Positions 8,664 through 18,747 of a stretch of 64,000 nucleotides of DNA are shown piece by piece; position 1 is the stretch's first letter; every line of letters begins with the position of its first letter. Location: assembly GCF_010500845.1 (NCBI RefSeq), contig NZ_JAAAMI010000002.1:453461-517460 (forward strand), in the 5' to 3' direction. A program made the position numbers and the translations under genes. The notes below the pieces were generated by a model. It was not told where the DNA came from and did no database searches. It saw only the letters and a list, made by a program, of their open reading frames with translations. Source of the stretch: Flagellimonas sediminis (GTDB lineage: Bacteria > Bacteroidota > Bacteroidia > Flavobacteriales > Flavobacteriaceae).

Positions 8664-10769
8664 ATGAATCCCAATTTTCTACAAACTCCCATTGCCTATC
8701 TCAAAGGTGTCGGTCCCAACCGGGCCGATGTTCTAAAGGCCGAACTGGGTATAGAAACCTACAGGGACCTGCTCCATCTCTTTCCCAATCGCTATTTGGA
8801 CCGCACCAGTTATTACAAGATCAACCAATTGCAGCCCAGTGGTGCCGATGTACAGGTAGTAGGGAAAATCATCCACCTTAAAATGGTGGAACAAAAGCGC
8901 GGCAAACGTTTGGTGGCCACTTTTGTGGATGAAACCGGGCAAATGGAACTCGTTTGGTTCCGTGGACACAAATGGATCAAAGAAAATTTAAAAATCAACG
9001 AACCCTATGTGGTGTTCGGTCGGGTTTCACAATACGGCAGCACTTTTTCCATGCCCCACCCCGAAATGGAACTCTTGCACCATCATCAACAAGGCCTGAA
9101 AATTGCCATGCAACCCATCTATCCTTCCACAGAAAAATTGAGTGCGAAGGGCATCACCAATAAGGTTGTCTCCAAAATGGTGCAGCAACTTTTTTTAGAA
9201 TCCAGGGGGCTGTTTCCCGAGTCGTTGTCCCCTACTATTTTGGACGAACTTCGGTTGATCTCCAAAACGGAAGCCTTGCTGAACATCCATTTTCCAAAAA
9301 ATCAAGAGTTGTTGGCGCGGGCACAGTTCCGATTAAAATTTGAAGAACTGTTTTTTGTGCAGATGCAATTGATTTCCAAAAAAATGCTCCGCAAACAAAA
9401 GATCAAGGGGCTGCCATTTGAAAATGTGGGTGAAAATTTCACCACGTTCTTTCAAAACCATCTCCCCTTTGAACTCACGGAAGCCCAAAAGCGCGTGATC
9501 AAGGAAATCCGCAACGATTTGGGCAGCAATGCTCAAATGAACCGCTTGCTGCAGGGCGATGTGGGATCAGGGAAGACCATCGTGGCCCTGATGTGTATGC
9601 TGTTGGCCATCGACAACGGATTCCAAGCTTGCTTGATGGCCCCCACGGAAATCTTGGCCACCCAGCATTACAACGGACTCAAGGAACTTTTGGGGCAAAT
9701 GGACATCAAGATTGCCTTGTTGACGGGTTCCACAAAAAAATCGGAGCGGACCTTATTGCACAACCAATTGGAAAATGGGAACCTGAACATTTTGGTGGGC
9801 ACCCATGCTGTTTTGGAGGATAAAGTCCAGTTCAAAAACCTTGGGTTGGCCATTGTGGACGAGCAACACCGCTTCGGGGTGGCACAGCGTTCCAAATTGT
9901 GGCATAAAAACGATACGCCTCCACACATTTTGGTGATGACGGCAACGCCTATTCCCCGAACGCTGGCCATGAGTCTGTATGGGGATTTGGATGTTTCCGT
10001 AATCGATGAACTCCCACCGGGTCGAAAACCCGTGACCACAGTCCATCGCTTTGATAACAATCGTTTAAAAGTTTTTGGATTTTTAAAAGATGAAATCAAA
10101 AAAGGACGGCAGGTGTATATCGTGTATCCCTTGATCCAAGAATCGGAAGCCATGGATTACAAAGATTTGATGGACGGATATGAAAGTATCGCTAGGGATT
10201 TTCCGCAACCGGAGTATCAAATTTCCATTGTTCACGGCCAGATGAAAGCGGCAGATAAGGACTACGAAATGGAACGTTTCGTAAAAGGTGAAACCCACAT
10301 CATGGTAGCCACAACGGTCATCGAGGTTGGGGTTAACGTTCCCAATGCTTCGGTGATGATCATTGAAAGTGCGGAACGCTTCGGGCTTTCCCAATTGCAC
10401 CAGCTTCGTGGGCGTGTGGGCCGAGGTGCCGAACAAAGTTTTTGTATTTTGATGACAGGCCACAAATTGTCCGAAGATGCCAAAACGCGTTTGCAGACCA
10501 TGACCAGCACCAACGATGGGTTTGAGATTGCCGAAGTGGACCTAAAGCTGCGAGGGCCAGGCGATTTGATGGGCACGCAACAAAGTGGACTGTTGGCCTT
10601 GAAGATCGCGGACATTGTAAAGGACAACCAAATTTTACAGACTGCTCGGTATCATGCCATACAATTGTTGAAAAACGACCCCAGATTGGAAAAAGAGGAA
10701 AATGCACCTGTTCTGAGGGCATTTACCAAAATGATGGCCAACAAAACCATCTGGAATTATATTAGTTGA
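8664..10769 (+). CDS. recG: ATP-dependent DNA helicase RecG
   Basis: A 701-residue branch-migration helicase that remodels stalled forks and Holliday junctions. Domains in order: an N-terminal wedge/OB domain (GVGPNRADVLKAELG at the start, then the beta-rich region through about residue 150), helicase domain 1 with Walker A GDVGSGKT near residue 297 and the DEQH box near residue 397, TATPIPRTLA, and helicase domain 2 with HGQMKAADKDYEMERF and QLRGRVGRG. The length and motif order fit full-length RecG. It stands alone and is followed directly by a rho-independent terminator. Confidence 0.97.
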   Translation: MNPNFLQTPIAYLKGVGPNRADVLKAELGIETYRDLLHLFPNRYLDRTSYYKINQLQPSGADVQVVGKIIHLKMVEQKRGKRLVATFVDETGQMELVWFRGHKWIKENLKINEPYVVFGRVSQYGSTFSMPHPEMELLHHHQQGLKIAMQPIYPSTEKLSAKGITNKVVSKMVQQLFLESRGLFPESLSPTILDELRLISKTEALLNIHFPKNQELLARAQFRLKFEELFFVQMQLISKKMLRKQKIKGLPFENVGENFTTFFQNHLPFELTEAQKRVIKEIRNDLGSNAQMNRLLQGDVGSGKTIVALMCMLLAIDNGFQACLMAPTEILATQHYNGLKELLGQMDIKIALLTGSTKKSERTLLHNQLENGNLNILVGTHAVLEDKVQFKNLGLAIVDEQHRFGVAQRSKLWHKNDTPPHILVMTATPIPRTLAMSLYGDLDVSVIDELPPGRKPVTTVHRFDNNRLKVFGFLKDEIKKGRQVYIVYPLIQESEAMDYKDLMDGYESIARDFPQPEYQISIVHGQMKAADKDYEMERFVKGETHIMVATTVIEVGVNVPNASVMIIESAERFGLSQLHQLRGRVGRGAEQSFCILMTGHKLSEDAKTRLQTMTSTNDGFEIAEVDLKLRGPGDLMGTQQSGLLALKIADIVKDNQILQTARYHAIQLLKNDPRLEKEENAPVLRAFTKMMANKTIWNYIS

Positions 10770-10800
10770 AAGCCCAGTAAAAAACTGGGCTTTTATTTTT
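10769..10800 (+). terminator. Rho-independent terminator of recG
   Basis: A perfect 10-bp stem, AAAGCCCAGT at 10769-10778 paired with ACTGGGCTTT at 10784-10793, with a 5-nt loop, followed by TATTTTT. It starts at the last base of the recG stop codon. The T tract is present on the plus strand only, so it serves recG and not the convergent DUF2911 gene. Confidence 0.9.
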
Positions 10801-10812
10801 CGTTCAACTTTT

Positions 10813-11925
10813 TTAATTGATATCCTCGCCTTGTTCCAATTTTGGAAAATAGGAGGCAATCGCATTACGATTGGCTTGGTCAGGTGCTCTTCCTGCTGCG
10901 ATTTTTAGATGTTTCAGTGCCATTTTGTAATTTCCGACTGCCGAATAACCTCTCGCCAAACCAAAATCCACTGGCCAGGTTCCCTTGTGCTTTTTGGCAT
11001 TCCATTTAAAAACTTCAAGGGCAGCATCTTTCTTGCCTTGGGCTATAAGTTGTCTTCCGTAGGCATGTACTTCAAAAACAGTTCCAAGGGGCAGGGCCTC
11101 ATCCATTACTGTCTTGGCCTCCAAGGATTTACCCTGTTTTTCCAGAATCTGGGATTTGATACTCAGATTATTGAAATTCTTTTCACTGAAAAACTGTCCC
11201 TCGATGGCTGCATTGATCCAACTCAATGCTTCATCCAAATCTCCGCCATTGTTCAGCGAAAAACTGGCCGCTTGCTCCCAACTCTGTCGGTTGAATCCGG
11301 GTGAAGTCTGTAACTGCTGTCGGATTTCGGCCAAAACGTTTTTGGTCACATCCGTTTCAATCTTGAACGGAATCTGTTTTTTCTCCCATTTTAGAGATGC
11401 TATTGTGGAATTCGGCATTACATTGTCAAACGAATAGGTCAGTTGCTCAACATGAGGGGTATCATTGGTGTTGACATCTACACGGAGAGCATCTTCCGAA
11501 GGGTCATAGAAAAAACTTCCCCAAGCCCCATGATTTTTGGAGAAGATAATCGTAGCGGTATTATCTTCGTTGACTATCATGTGTAATCCGTATTCCCCGG
11601 CCGGAAGATTCTTGCCTTCAACACTGACATCGTGCGTGGTTTTGAATATGGTGTTTTCATTGGCTCCGGCTCTCCAAGGAGATTCGGTAGCCGTTCCAAA
11701 GCCTAAATTGTTCATTCCGTAGGGAACAAGCGCGCCCCATACCTTTCTGCCATTTACACTGGGTCGGGAGTACTCGAGAGTCAAATCCGTATTTCCTATT
11801 CTTTGTGATACTTCGGCTTTCTGACTTCCCTGAGGTAAAAAATCGAATTGAGCTGAAACCGTTCTGCACAGAAATAGTGTGGCAACCAAGAAAGTTGCCC
11901 TCATTGTGGTGTAATTTTTCATCAT
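10813..11925 (-). CDS. Exported DUF2911 protein with C-terminal TPR-like repeats
   Basis: A 370-residue protein with a signal peptide (about residues 1-25, ending TVSAQ). Residues about 30-175 form the DUF2911 beta-sandwich, recognised from VEYSRPSVNGRKVWG-like text, the RAGANENT segment, LPAGEYGLHMIV and FSKNHGAWGSFFYD. The rest is helical with TPR-like repeats (ALSWINAAIEG, KMALKHLKIAAGR). DUF2911 proteins are common in Bacteroidota and have no assigned activity. Either of two adjacent ATGs (11925 or 11922) could be the start. The gene is convergent with recG and divergent from leuC. Confidence 0.85.
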   Translation of the reverse strand: MMKNYTTMRATFLVATLFLCRTVSAQFDFLPQGSQKAEVSQRIGNTDLTLEYSRPSVNGRKVWGALVPYGMNNLGFGTATESPWRAGANENTIFKTTHDVSVEGKNLPAGEYGLHMIVNEDNTATIIFSKNHGAWGSFFYDPSEDALRVDVNTNDTPHVEQLTYSFDNVMPNSTIASLKWEKKQIPFKIETDVTKNVLAEIRQQLQTSPGFNRQSWEQAASFSLNNGGDLDEALSWINAAIEGQFFSEKNFNNLSIKSQILEKQGKSLEAKTVMDEALPLGTVFEVHAYGRQLIAQGKKDAALEVFKWNAKKHKGTWPVDFGLARGYSAVGNYKMALKHLKIAAGRAPDQANRNAIASYFPKLEQGEDIN

Positions 11926-12175
11926 TAGTTCGTTTTTGATGTAGTTGTTCCTTGTTTTTTGATATTTCCTCCCAATGTAAAAAGCTTATGGATACTCCCG
12001 CGTTAGAGCTTTGTTAAAAACTTCCCATGCATTTAAAATTCAATGGGTTATTTTAAAGGTTATGTTATTCTTTCATTCGGCAGTTAATTTGTTGGATTAT
12101 GGTAATGTCCTTTAAATTTGATGTTGAACATCGTAATTTTACCCTGTTCCGTTAAACACATTTTCATTCAAATTT

Positions 12176-12183
12176 TAACTTTG
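12176..12183 (+). promoter_or_regulatory. Candidate -7 element of the leu operon promoter
   Basis: TAACTTTG matches the Bacteroidota -7 consensus TAnnTTTG. It would place the transcript start near 12190, about 20 nt before leuC. I see no matching -33 TTG at the usual 17-23 bp distance. The 284-bp region 11926-12209 holds no convincing leader peptide or terminator, in contrast to the ilv operon. Confidence 0.5.
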
Positions 12184-12209
12184 TAGGCTTACATAATTTG
12201 ATTGTTACC

Positions 12210-13619
12210 ATGAGCAAAACACTTTTTGATAAAGTATGGGATTCCCATGTAGTTCAGCATATTGATAATGGTCCGGATGTACTGTTCATTGACAGGCATT
12301 TGGTCCACGAAGTTACGAGTCCCGTGGCTTTTCTCGGGTTGAAGAACCGAGGCATTAAAGTATTGTACCCAGAGCGCACTTTCGCCACTGCGGATCACAA
12401 CACGCCAACCATAAATCAACATTTACCCGTTCAAGATCCATTGTCCGCCAACCAATTGAAAGCTTTGGAGGAGAATGCAACGGCCTACAATATTCCTTAT
12501 TGGGGTCTTGGACATAAGAAAAATGGTATTGTACACGTGATAGGTCCAGAGAATGGTATCACCGTTCCTGGGGCTACCATTGTGTGTGGTGATTCCCACA
12601 CCTCTACCCATGGTGCTTTTGGTGCCATTGCCTTCGGTATCGGGACCAGTGAGGTGGAAATGGTATTGTCCACCCAATGTATCATGCAGCCGAAACCCAA
12701 GAAAATGCGTATCAACATCAACGGGGGCCTCAACAAGGCCGTAACCCCAAAAGATGTGGCGTTGTTCATCATTTCCAAATTGACCACTTCTGGGGCAACC
12801 GGTTATTTTGTGGAGTATGCCGGTGATGTGTTCAAGAACATGTCCATGGAAGGTAGGATGACCGTTTGTAACCTCAGTATAGAAATGGGTGCCCGTGGCG
12901 GTATGATTGCCCCAGATGAAAAGACTTTCGAGTACATCAAAGGTCGTGAATACACCCCTAAAGGTGCCGATTGGGACAAAGCTATGGAATATTGGAAAAC
13001 CTTGTATTCTGACAGCGATGCCGTTTTTGATAAGGAATTGACCTTCACTGCCAACGAAATAGAACCCATGATCACTTACGGAACCAATCCAGGTATGGGA
13101 ATGGGCATCAAAAATGACATTCCTTTGGCCGAGGCCGTGGAGGGCGGCGTAGCTACCTATAAAAAATCATTGGAATATATGGCGTTCCACGAAGGTGAAG
13201 CTATGATCGGCAAACCCATCGACTTTGTATTTTTGGGAAGCTGTACCAATGGTAGGATCGAGGATTTCAGGGCTTTCGCCTCCATCGTAAAAGGAAGGAA
13301 AAAAGCGGACAATGTAACGGCTTGGTTGGTTCCTGGCTCCCATCAAGTGGAAGAGGCCATCAAGGAAGAAGGCATTTTGGATATTCTACAAGATGCGGGA
13401 TTTGAATTACGTGAACCCGGATGTTCGGCCTGTTTGGCCATGAACGATGACAAAGTTCCTGCCGGGAAATACGCGGTAAGTACTTCCAACCGAAACTTTG
13501 AAGGAAGACAAGGACCAGGTGCCAGAACCTTATTGGCCAGCCCTTTAGTAGCGGCGGCGGCGGCCGTGACCGGAAAAGTTACCGACCCAAGGGAACTCAT
13601 GGAAGAAATCTACGCATAG
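12210..13619 (+). CDS. leuC: 3-isopropylmalate dehydratase large subunit
   Basis: A 469-residue aconitase-family subunit. With LeuD it isomerises 2-isopropylmalate to 3-isopropylmalate in leucine synthesis. The 4Fe-4S cluster ligands are visible in FLGSCTNGR and GCSACLAMN, and the HASTP-type segment [20 protein letters not shown] is intact. I start at ATG 12210 ([10 protein letters not shown]) rather than the TTG 12 bases upstream. It is the first gene of leuC-leuD-leuA-leuB, all on the plus strand with short gaps. Confidence 0.97.
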   Translation: MSKTLFDKVWDSHVVQHIDNGPDVLFIDRHLVHEVTSPVAFLGLKNRGIKVLYPERTFATADHNTPTINQHLPVQDPLSANQLKALEENATAYNIPYWGLGHKKNGIVHVIGPENGITVPGATIVCGDSHTSTHGAFGAIAFGIGTSEVEMVLSTQCIMQPKPKKMRININGGLNKAVTPKDVALFIISKLTTSGATGYFVEYAGDVFKNMSMEGRMTVCNLSIEMGARGGMIAPDEKTFEYIKGREYTPKGADWDKAMEYWKTLYSDSDAVFDKELTFTANEIEPMITYGTNPGMGMGIKNDIPLAEAVEGGVATYKKSLEYMAFHEGEAMIGKPIDFVFLGSCTNGRIEDFRAFASIVKGRKKADNVTAWLVPGSHQVEEAIKEEGILDILQDAGFELREPGCSACLAMNDDKVPAGKYAVSTSNRNFEGRQGPGARTLLASPLVAAAAAVTGKVTDPRELMEEIYA

Positions 13620-13633
13620 CAATAAACAATTTA

Positions 13634-13669
13634 CAATTAGCAATCAACATAGAAAGACATTGCTAATTG
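13634..13669. repeat. AT-rich inverted repeat in the leuC-leuD spacer
   Basis: CAATTAGCAAT at 13634-13644 is the exact reverse complement of ATTGCTAATTG at 13659-13669, with a 14-nt loop. It is followed by GATAATTGACAACTGAAAATTG, made of variations on the word AATTG. The stem is too AT-rich and lacks a T tract, so it is not a terminator. It could be a transcript-stabilising hairpin or an intergenic repeat of the kind often seen in flavobacteria. Confidence 0.6.
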
Positions 13670-13697
13670 ATAATTGACAACTGAAAATTGAAACAAC

Positions 13698-14294
13698 ATG
13701 GCATACGATAAATTCAGCATATTAAAAAGTTCAGCGGTACCCATGCCGATAGAAAATGTGGATACCGATCAAATCATACCCGCACGTTTTCTAAAAGCAA
13801 CGGAAAGAAAAGGTTTTGGGGACAACCTGTTCCGCGACTGGCGATATAACTCCGATGGCACTCCAAAAGAGCATTTTGTATTGAACAACCCTATCTACAG
13901 TGGAAAAATTCTAGTGGGTGGTAAAAACTTTGGTTCTGGATCTTCCCGTGAGCATGCCGCTTGGGCCGTTTACGATTACGGATTCCGATGTGTGGTGTCG
14001 AGTTTCTTTGCGGATATCTTCCGTAACAACTGTTTGAATGTGGGCGTTTTGCCCGTTCAGGTGACTCCAGAATTTTTGGACCAAATATTCAAAGCCATCG
14101 AAGCGGATCCCAACACCGAATTGGAAGTCAACCTACCTGAGCAGACCATCACCATCTTGGCTACTGGAGAAAAGGAAAGCTTCGACATCAACGATTACAA
14201 AAAAGGCAATATGCTCAATGGTTTCGATGATATCGACTACCTGTTGAACATCAAAGAAGGCATCCAAACCTTTGCGGAGAACACACCACTTTAA
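13698..14294 (+). CDS. leuD: 3-isopropylmalate dehydratase small subunit
   Basis: A 198-residue small subunit of isopropylmalate isomerase that carries the swivelling substrate-binding domain. The signature GSGSSREHAAWAVYDYGF is intact, as are the N-terminal PIENVDTDQIIPARFL and the region FFADIFRNNCLNVGVLP. Its size is typical. It lies 78 bp downstream of leuC, behind the AT-rich inverted repeat, and 26 bp upstream of leuA. Confidence 0.97.
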   Translation: MAYDKFSILKSSAVPMPIENVDTDQIIPARFLKATERKGFGDNLFRDWRYNSDGTPKEHFVLNNPIYSGKILVGGKNFGSGSSREHAAWAVYDYGFRCVVSSFFADIFRNNCLNVGVLPVQVTPEFLDQIFKAIEADPNTELEVNLPEQTITILATGEKESFDINDYKKGNMLNGFDDIDYLLNIKEGIQTFAENTPL

Positions 14295-14320
14295 TCTGAC
14301 CTTCAGAACAAGGCACGAGA

Positions 14321-15838
14321 ATGAAAAAACGCACCGTTGAAATCATGGACACCACTCTTCGGGATGGTGAACAAACCTCTGGGGTTTCTTTTTCGGCTTC
14401 CGAAAAACTCACCTTGGCCAAACTCCTTTTGGAAGAACTCAAGGTAGACCGCATCGAAGTGGCTTCGGCACGTGTATCCGAAGGGGAAATGAAAGCGGTA
14501 AAGAGTATTACGGAATGGACGGCTTCCGAAGGGTATTTATCCAAAGTGGAGGTATTGACCTTTGTGGATGGTGGCGTGTCGTTAAAATGGATGCAAGAGG
14601 CCGGTGCCAAGGTGCAGAATTTGTTGACCAAAGGTTCGTTAAACCATCTAACCCATCAGCTCAAAAAAACTCCGGAACAACATTTCAGCGAAATAGCGGA
14701 AGTCATTTCCAAAGGGAAACAATTGGGCATCGATACCAATGTGTATTTGGAAGATTGGAGCAACGGCATGCGCAACTCCAAGGAATACGTGATGCAGTTT
14801 CTGGATTTTTTGACCCAACAGCCCATCAAACGTATTTTATTGCCTGACACCCTTGGTATTCTTACCCATACGGAAACCGGAGCCTTTTTCAAGGAAATTA
14901 TTGCGCGCTACCCTAACACGCACTTCGATTTTCATGGACATAATGATTACGACCTGAGTGTGGCCAACGTCATGGAAGCACTGAAAGCTGGGGCTCATGG
15001 TCTGCACCTTACCGTGAATGGGATGGGTGAACGTGCGGGGAATGCCCCATTGGCCAGTGTGGTTGCCGTAATCAATGATTTTTTACCTGAAATCACCATC
15101 GGGGTAAAGGAATCCTCACTTTATAAAGTGAGTAAATTGGTATCGGCTTTTACCGGTTTTGGCATCCCTGACAACAAACCAATCGTTGGCGACAACGTTT
15201 TTACACAAACTGCTGGAATACATGCAGATGGAGATAGCAAAAAGAATCTTTACTTTAATGATTTGTTGCCGGAGCGTTTTGGCAGGAAACGCAAATATGC
15301 CTTGGGCAAAACCTCTGGCAAGGCGAACATTCAAAAGAATTTACAGGAGTTGGGATTGACCTTGAACGATGAGGAGCTTAAAAAGGTAACTGAGCGTATC
15401 ATTGAACTTGGCGACAAAAAGGAACGTGTCACCAAAGACGACCTCCCTTATATCATCTCCGATGTATTGGACAGCAGCCAATATCACCAAAAAGTATTCG
15501 TGAAGTCTTACGTGCTAACCCATTCCAAGGGGTTGAAACCCTCCACTACCCTTTCCATCGAAATTGAAGGAAAACTATACGAGGAAAGTTCCCAAGGTGA
15601 TGGGCAGTTCGATGCTTTTATCAACGCTTTGAAAAAAGTATACAAAAAAGAAAACCGTGAGCTTCCCAAATTGGTGGATTACGCTGTTCGGATTCCCCCT
15701 GGCAGCACCTCTGACGCCCTTTGTGAAACCGTGATCACATGGCAGACCAAGGACAAGGATTTCACCACCCGTGGATTGGATTCCGACCAAACAGTATCCG
15801 CCATCAAGGCTACCGAAAAAATGCTCAACCTAGTTTAA
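14321..15838 (+). CDS. leuA: 2-isopropylmalate synthase (LeuA-type) with LeuA allosteric domain
   Basis: A 505-residue DRE-TIM metallolyase that condenses acetyl-CoA with 2-oxoisovalerate as the committed step of leucine synthesis. Catalytic motifs are DTTLRDGEQTSGVSFS at residues 10-25, the metal-binding HGHNDYDLSVAN, and GMGERAGNAPL. The C-terminal part (about residues 390-505) is the alpha-isopropylmalate synthase regulatory domain, so leucine feedback is expected. The sequence also resembles citramalate and homocitrate synthases, but its place between leuD and leuB supports the leucine assignment. It is the only leuA in the window. Confidence 0.88.
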   Translation: MKKRTVEIMDTTLRDGEQTSGVSFSASEKLTLAKLLLEELKVDRIEVASARVSEGEMKAVKSITEWTASEGYLSKVEVLTFVDGGVSLKWMQEAGAKVQNLLTKGSLNHLTHQLKKTPEQHFSEIAEVISKGKQLGIDTNVYLEDWSNGMRNSKEYVMQFLDFLTQQPIKRILLPDTLGILTHTETGAFFKEIIARYPNTHFDFHGHNDYDLSVANVMEALKAGAHGLHLTVNGMGERAGNAPLASVVAVINDFLPEITIGVKESSLYKVSKLVSAFTGFGIPDNKPIVGDNVFTQTAGIHADGDSKKNLYFNDLLPERFGRKRKYALGKTSGKANIQKNLQELGLTLNDEELKKVTERIIELGDKKERVTKDDLPYIISDVLDSSQYHQKVFVKSYVLTHSKGLKPSTTLSIEIEGKLYEESSQGDGQFDAFINALKKVYKKENRELPKLVDYAVRIPPGSTSDALCETVITWQTKDKDFTTRGLDSDQTVSAIKATEKMLNLV

Positions 15839-15841
15839 GAA

Positions 15842-15876
15842 TATTGATAATTGTTTATTGAAAACTGATAATTGAA
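15842..15876. repeat. AATTG-word repeat in the leuA-leuB spacer
   Basis: The 41-bp gap contains TTGATAATTG and TGATAATTG, the same words found in the leuC-leuD spacer 2.2 kb upstream. It is the second copy of an AT-rich intergenic repeat inside one operon. It has no coding potential and no terminator structure. Confidence 0.5.
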
Positions 15877-15879
15877 CAA

Positions 15880-16938
15880 ATGAAACTAAACATAGCCCTT
15901 TTGGCCGGCGATGGAATTGGCCCAGAAGTTATTGATCAAGCCGTAAAAGTTTCCGATGCCGTAGCCGAGAAATTCGGACATGAAATCGAGTGGACCCCTG
16001 CCCTAACAGGAGCCGCCGCCATTGATGCCGTTGGTGAACCTTATCCCGATGAAACACATGAAGTTTGTGTTGCAGCCGATGCTGTGCTTTTTGGAGCTAT
16101 TGGACACCCGCGGTTCGACAATGATCCATCCGCCAAGGTAAGACCCGAGCAAGGCTTGTTGAAAATGCGCCAAAAATTGGGACTTTTTGCCAATGTACGA
16201 CCTACCTTCACCTTTCCATCCTTGATTGATAAGTCACCTTTGAAAAGAGAACGCATTGAAGGCACCGATTTGGTGTTTTTGCGAGAATTGACCGGAGGTA
16301 TTTACTTTGGAAAAAGAGGTCGAGAGGATAATGACAATACCGCATACGACACCTGCACTTATACTCGTGAGGAAGTGGAGCGTTTGGCCCGAAAAGGCTT
16401 TGAAATGGCCCTACAGCGTTCCAAAAAGCTGTGTTGCGTGGACAAGGCGAACGTTCTGGAAACATCCCGTTTGTGGAGAGAGACCGTGCAAAAACTGGAA
16501 AAGGAATACCCCGAAGTTCAGGTTTCATACGAATTTGTGGATGCCGTAGCCATGCGTTTGGTACAGTGGCCAAGTTCCTATGATGTTTTGATCACTGAAA
16601 ACCTTTTTGGCGACATCTTGACCGATGAGGCTTCTGTTATTTCCGGTTCCATGGGATTGATGCCATCCGCTTCTTTGGGCGAAAAGACTTCTTTGTTCGA
16701 GCCTATTCACGGTTCGTATCCGCAAGCTGCTGGAAAAGACATAGCCAACCCCTTGGCGACCGTGTTGTCTGCAGCGATGATGTTCGAGACCGCTTTCGGA
16801 TTGAAGGATGAGGCCGAAGCCATTAGAGACGTGGTGAACAAATCATTGGCAGAAGGTGTAGTTACCGAAGATTTGGCCGATGGCGGAAAAGCCTATAAAA
16901 CCAGCGAAGTGGGCGATTGGCTGGCTAAAAATATTTAA
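15880..16938 (+). CDS. leuB: 3-isopropylmalate dehydrogenase
   Basis: A 352-residue NAD-dependent decarboxylating dehydrogenase that converts 3-isopropylmalate to 2-oxoisocaproate precursors. Motifs seen are [15 protein letters not shown] at the N-terminus, the RREL-type substrate loop as [15 protein letters not shown], the [16 protein letters not shown] metal-binding segment, and GLMPSASLG and [18 protein letters not shown] near the C-terminus. The length is standard. It closes the leu operon and ends before a strong bidirectional terminator. Confidence 0.97.
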   Translation: MKLNIALLAGDGIGPEVIDQAVKVSDAVAEKFGHEIEWTPALTGAAAIDAVGEPYPDETHEVCVAADAVLFGAIGHPRFDNDPSAKVRPEQGLLKMRQKLGLFANVRPTFTFPSLIDKSPLKRERIEGTDLVFLRELTGGIYFGKRGREDNDNTAYDTCTYTREEVERLARKGFEMALQRSKKLCCVDKANVLETSRLWRETVQKLEKEYPEVQVSYEFVDAVAMRLVQWPSSYDVLITENLFGDILTDEASVISGSMGLMPSASLGEKTSLFEPIHGSYPQAAGKDIANPLATVLSAAMMFETAFGLKDEAEAIRDVVNKSLAEGVVTEDLADGGKAYKTSEVGDWLAKNI

Positions 16939-16963
16939 TCGACCCAACAGATAAACCAAAAAT

Positions 16964-16990
16964 AAAGCCCCGACGAATCGGGGCTTTTTA
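16964..16990. terminator. Bidirectional terminator between leuB and gapN
   Basis: AAAGCCCCGA at 16964-16973 pairs perfectly with TCGGGGCTTT at 16978-16987 around the loop CGAA. T-rich tracts follow on both strands (TTTTTATTT on plus, TTTATTTTT on minus). It would end both leuB and the convergent gapN transcript. Confidence 0.92.
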
Positions 16991-17009
16991 TTTATAGCTC
17001 AATCGAATT

Positions 17010-18602
17010 TTATAAGATATAATCCGTACTCAAGAAGTTGCTCACTTTCGCTTCCAGCAATTGCTCGATGGTCTGGTTGTTCAGTTCATTATCCTTGAAC
17101 GCCACAAACGTACGAATCGAGAAGGATCTTAAGGCGTCGTGCACACTCAATGTGGATTGCGCAGAGTCCTTTCTTCCTGTAAATGGATATACATCTGGTC
17201 CACGTTGACAGGAACTGTTCAAGTTTACCCTGCATACCAAGTTGGCCAAGGCATCGATCAATGGGGAAAGTGTATACACATCCTTCCCGAACAAGCTGAC
17301 TTGTTGACCATAGTTGGATTCTGCCATGTCATCCAATGGCTCTTCAATGTCCTTGAAAGAAAGCACGGGAATTATCGGACCGAACTGCTCCTCTTCATAT
17401 ACCCTCATGTCCTTTGAAACAGGATATACTACCGCTGGCCAGATATAATTGTCGAAATGCTTCCCTCCTTTTTTGTTCAGCACTTTGGCACCTTTCATCT
17501 TGGCATCATCCAACAGCTCTTGTATGTATGCTGGCTTTTCTGGTTCAGGCAGCGGGGTCAAGTTGACACCGTCATCCCATGGGTTACCAAATTTCAGGGC
17601 ATCTACCCTTTCCGAGAATCGTTTTAAAAATTCATCCTTAATATCCTCATGCACATACACCACTTTAAGAGCGGTGCAACGCTGTCCATTAAACGACAAG
17701 GTTCCTGAAATACATTCGTTGATGGTGAGATCTAAATCAGCATCTGGTAGCACAATAGCGGGGTTTTTGGCCTCCAATCCCAACACCAATCTGAGCCTGT
17801 TGCTTTTTGGATGTTGGTCCTGCAATGCATTGGCAGATTTACTGTTACCGATCAAGGCCAGTACATCCACCTTGCCGGTTTTCATTATGGGTGCCGCTAC
17901 GGCCCTTCCACGGCCAAAAAGTATATTGACCACTCCTTTTGGAAAACTGCTCTGAAAAGCCTCCATAAGCGGCGTAATCAATAGGACACCGTGCTTGGCC
18001 GGTTTAAAAATGGTAGTGTTCCCCATGATGATGGCAGGAATCAACAATGCGAAGGTCTCGTTCAAAGGGTAGTTATAAGGACCCAAACACAAAACAACTC
18101 CCAGGGGACCTCTTCGGATGTGAGCGTAAACACCATCGTGTTTATCAAATTTGGCACAACCGCGATCCAATTGCTTATATTCTTCGATTGTGTCATAAAT
18201 ATACTCAACGGTACGATCAAATTCCTTGTAAGAGTCCGGTTTGGATTTGCCAATTTCCCACATGAGGAGTTTCACCACATCCTCCCTTTTCTTTTCCATT
18301 TTTTTTACAAAGGCCTCCATGCACATGATACGGTCCTTGACCTTCATGGTTGGCCAAACACCTTGGCCCCTGTTATAGGCCGCCAATGCAGCATCCAAGG
18401 CTTCCATTGCCTCAGGCTCTCCCATATCGGGAATGCTCCCCAGAGGCGTAGGCGCATATTCTTTTGTGGATGAAATTGTTGAGGTTACCTGGCTTGTAGC
18501 TCCTTGCCATTTTCGGAGTTCACCATTTACCAAGTAGGTTCTTTGATGTATTTCTTCCGTAATCTGAAAAGCTTCAGGAATCACGTTCTTAGATGTTGAC
18601 AT
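17010..18602 (-). CDS. gapN: NADP-dependent glyceraldehyde-3-phosphate dehydrogenase (non-phosphorylating, GapN-like ALDH)
   Basis: A 530-residue aldehyde dehydrogenase superfamily member. The closest fit is GapN, which oxidises glyceraldehyde 3-phosphate directly to 3-phosphoglycerate with NADP and so supplies NADPH. The catalytic cysteine is in FNGQRCTAL (about residue 309) and the general base in [18 protein letters not shown]. The N-terminal cofactor segment [18 protein letters not shown] and the C-terminal [14 protein letters not shown] are typical. Downstream of ilvA on the same strand, but a 145-bp gap with a -7 element suggests its own promoter. Another ALDH specificity is possible. 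Confidence 0.8.
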   Translation of the reverse strand: MSTSKNVIPEAFQITEEIHQRTYLVNGELRKWQGATSQVTSTISSTKEYAPTPLGSIPDMGEPEAMEALDAALAAYNRGQGVWPTMKVKDRIMCMEAFVKKMEKKREDVVKLLMWEIGKSKPDSYKEFDRTVEYIYDTIEEYKQLDRGCAKFDKHDGVYAHIRRGPLGVVLCLGPYNYPLNETFALLIPAIIMGNTTIFKPAKHGVLLITPLMEAFQSSFPKGVVNILFGRGRAVAAPIMKTGKVDVLALIGNSKSANALQDQHPKSNRLRLVLGLEAKNPAIVLPDADLDLTINECISGTLSFNGQRCTALKVVYVHEDIKDEFLKRFSERVDALKFGNPWDDGVNLTPLPEPEKPAYIQELLDDAKMKGAKVLNKKGGKHFDNYIWPAVVYPVSKDMRVYEEEQFGPIIPVLSFKDIEEPLDDMAESNYGQQVSLFGKDVYTLSPLIDALANLVCRVNLNSSCQRGPDVYPFTGRKDSAQSTLSVHDALRSFSIRTFVAFKDNELNNQTIEQLLEAKVSNFLSTDYIL

Positions 18603-18652
18603 AGTTATTGTTTATAGAATTAGTGTTCATGGAAATGGTCGCCCATCCTTCA

Positions 18653-18660
18653 CAAAGCTA
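18653..18660 (-). promoter_or_regulatory. Candidate -7 element of the gapN promoter
   Basis: On the minus strand TAGCTTTG matches TAnnTTTG exactly and would give a leader of about 43 nt before the gapN ATG. No clear -33 TTG is seen at the expected distance. The rest of the gap 18603-18747 shows no other feature. Confidence 0.45.
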
Positions 18661-18747
18661 ACATAAAAACTGGAGGAAAACAGCTCATTTCCATGGGTTT
18701 TACAACGAAATCGATTTAGAAAACAAGATACCGGATCGTTGTGAAAA

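Noticed and set aside
12062..12115. Possible leu leader peptide (ATG TTA TTC ... TTG TTG ... CTT TAA)
   Set aside because: The leucine codons are few and scattered, no GC-rich terminator or competing hairpin follows, and a good -7 element lies downstream at 12176.
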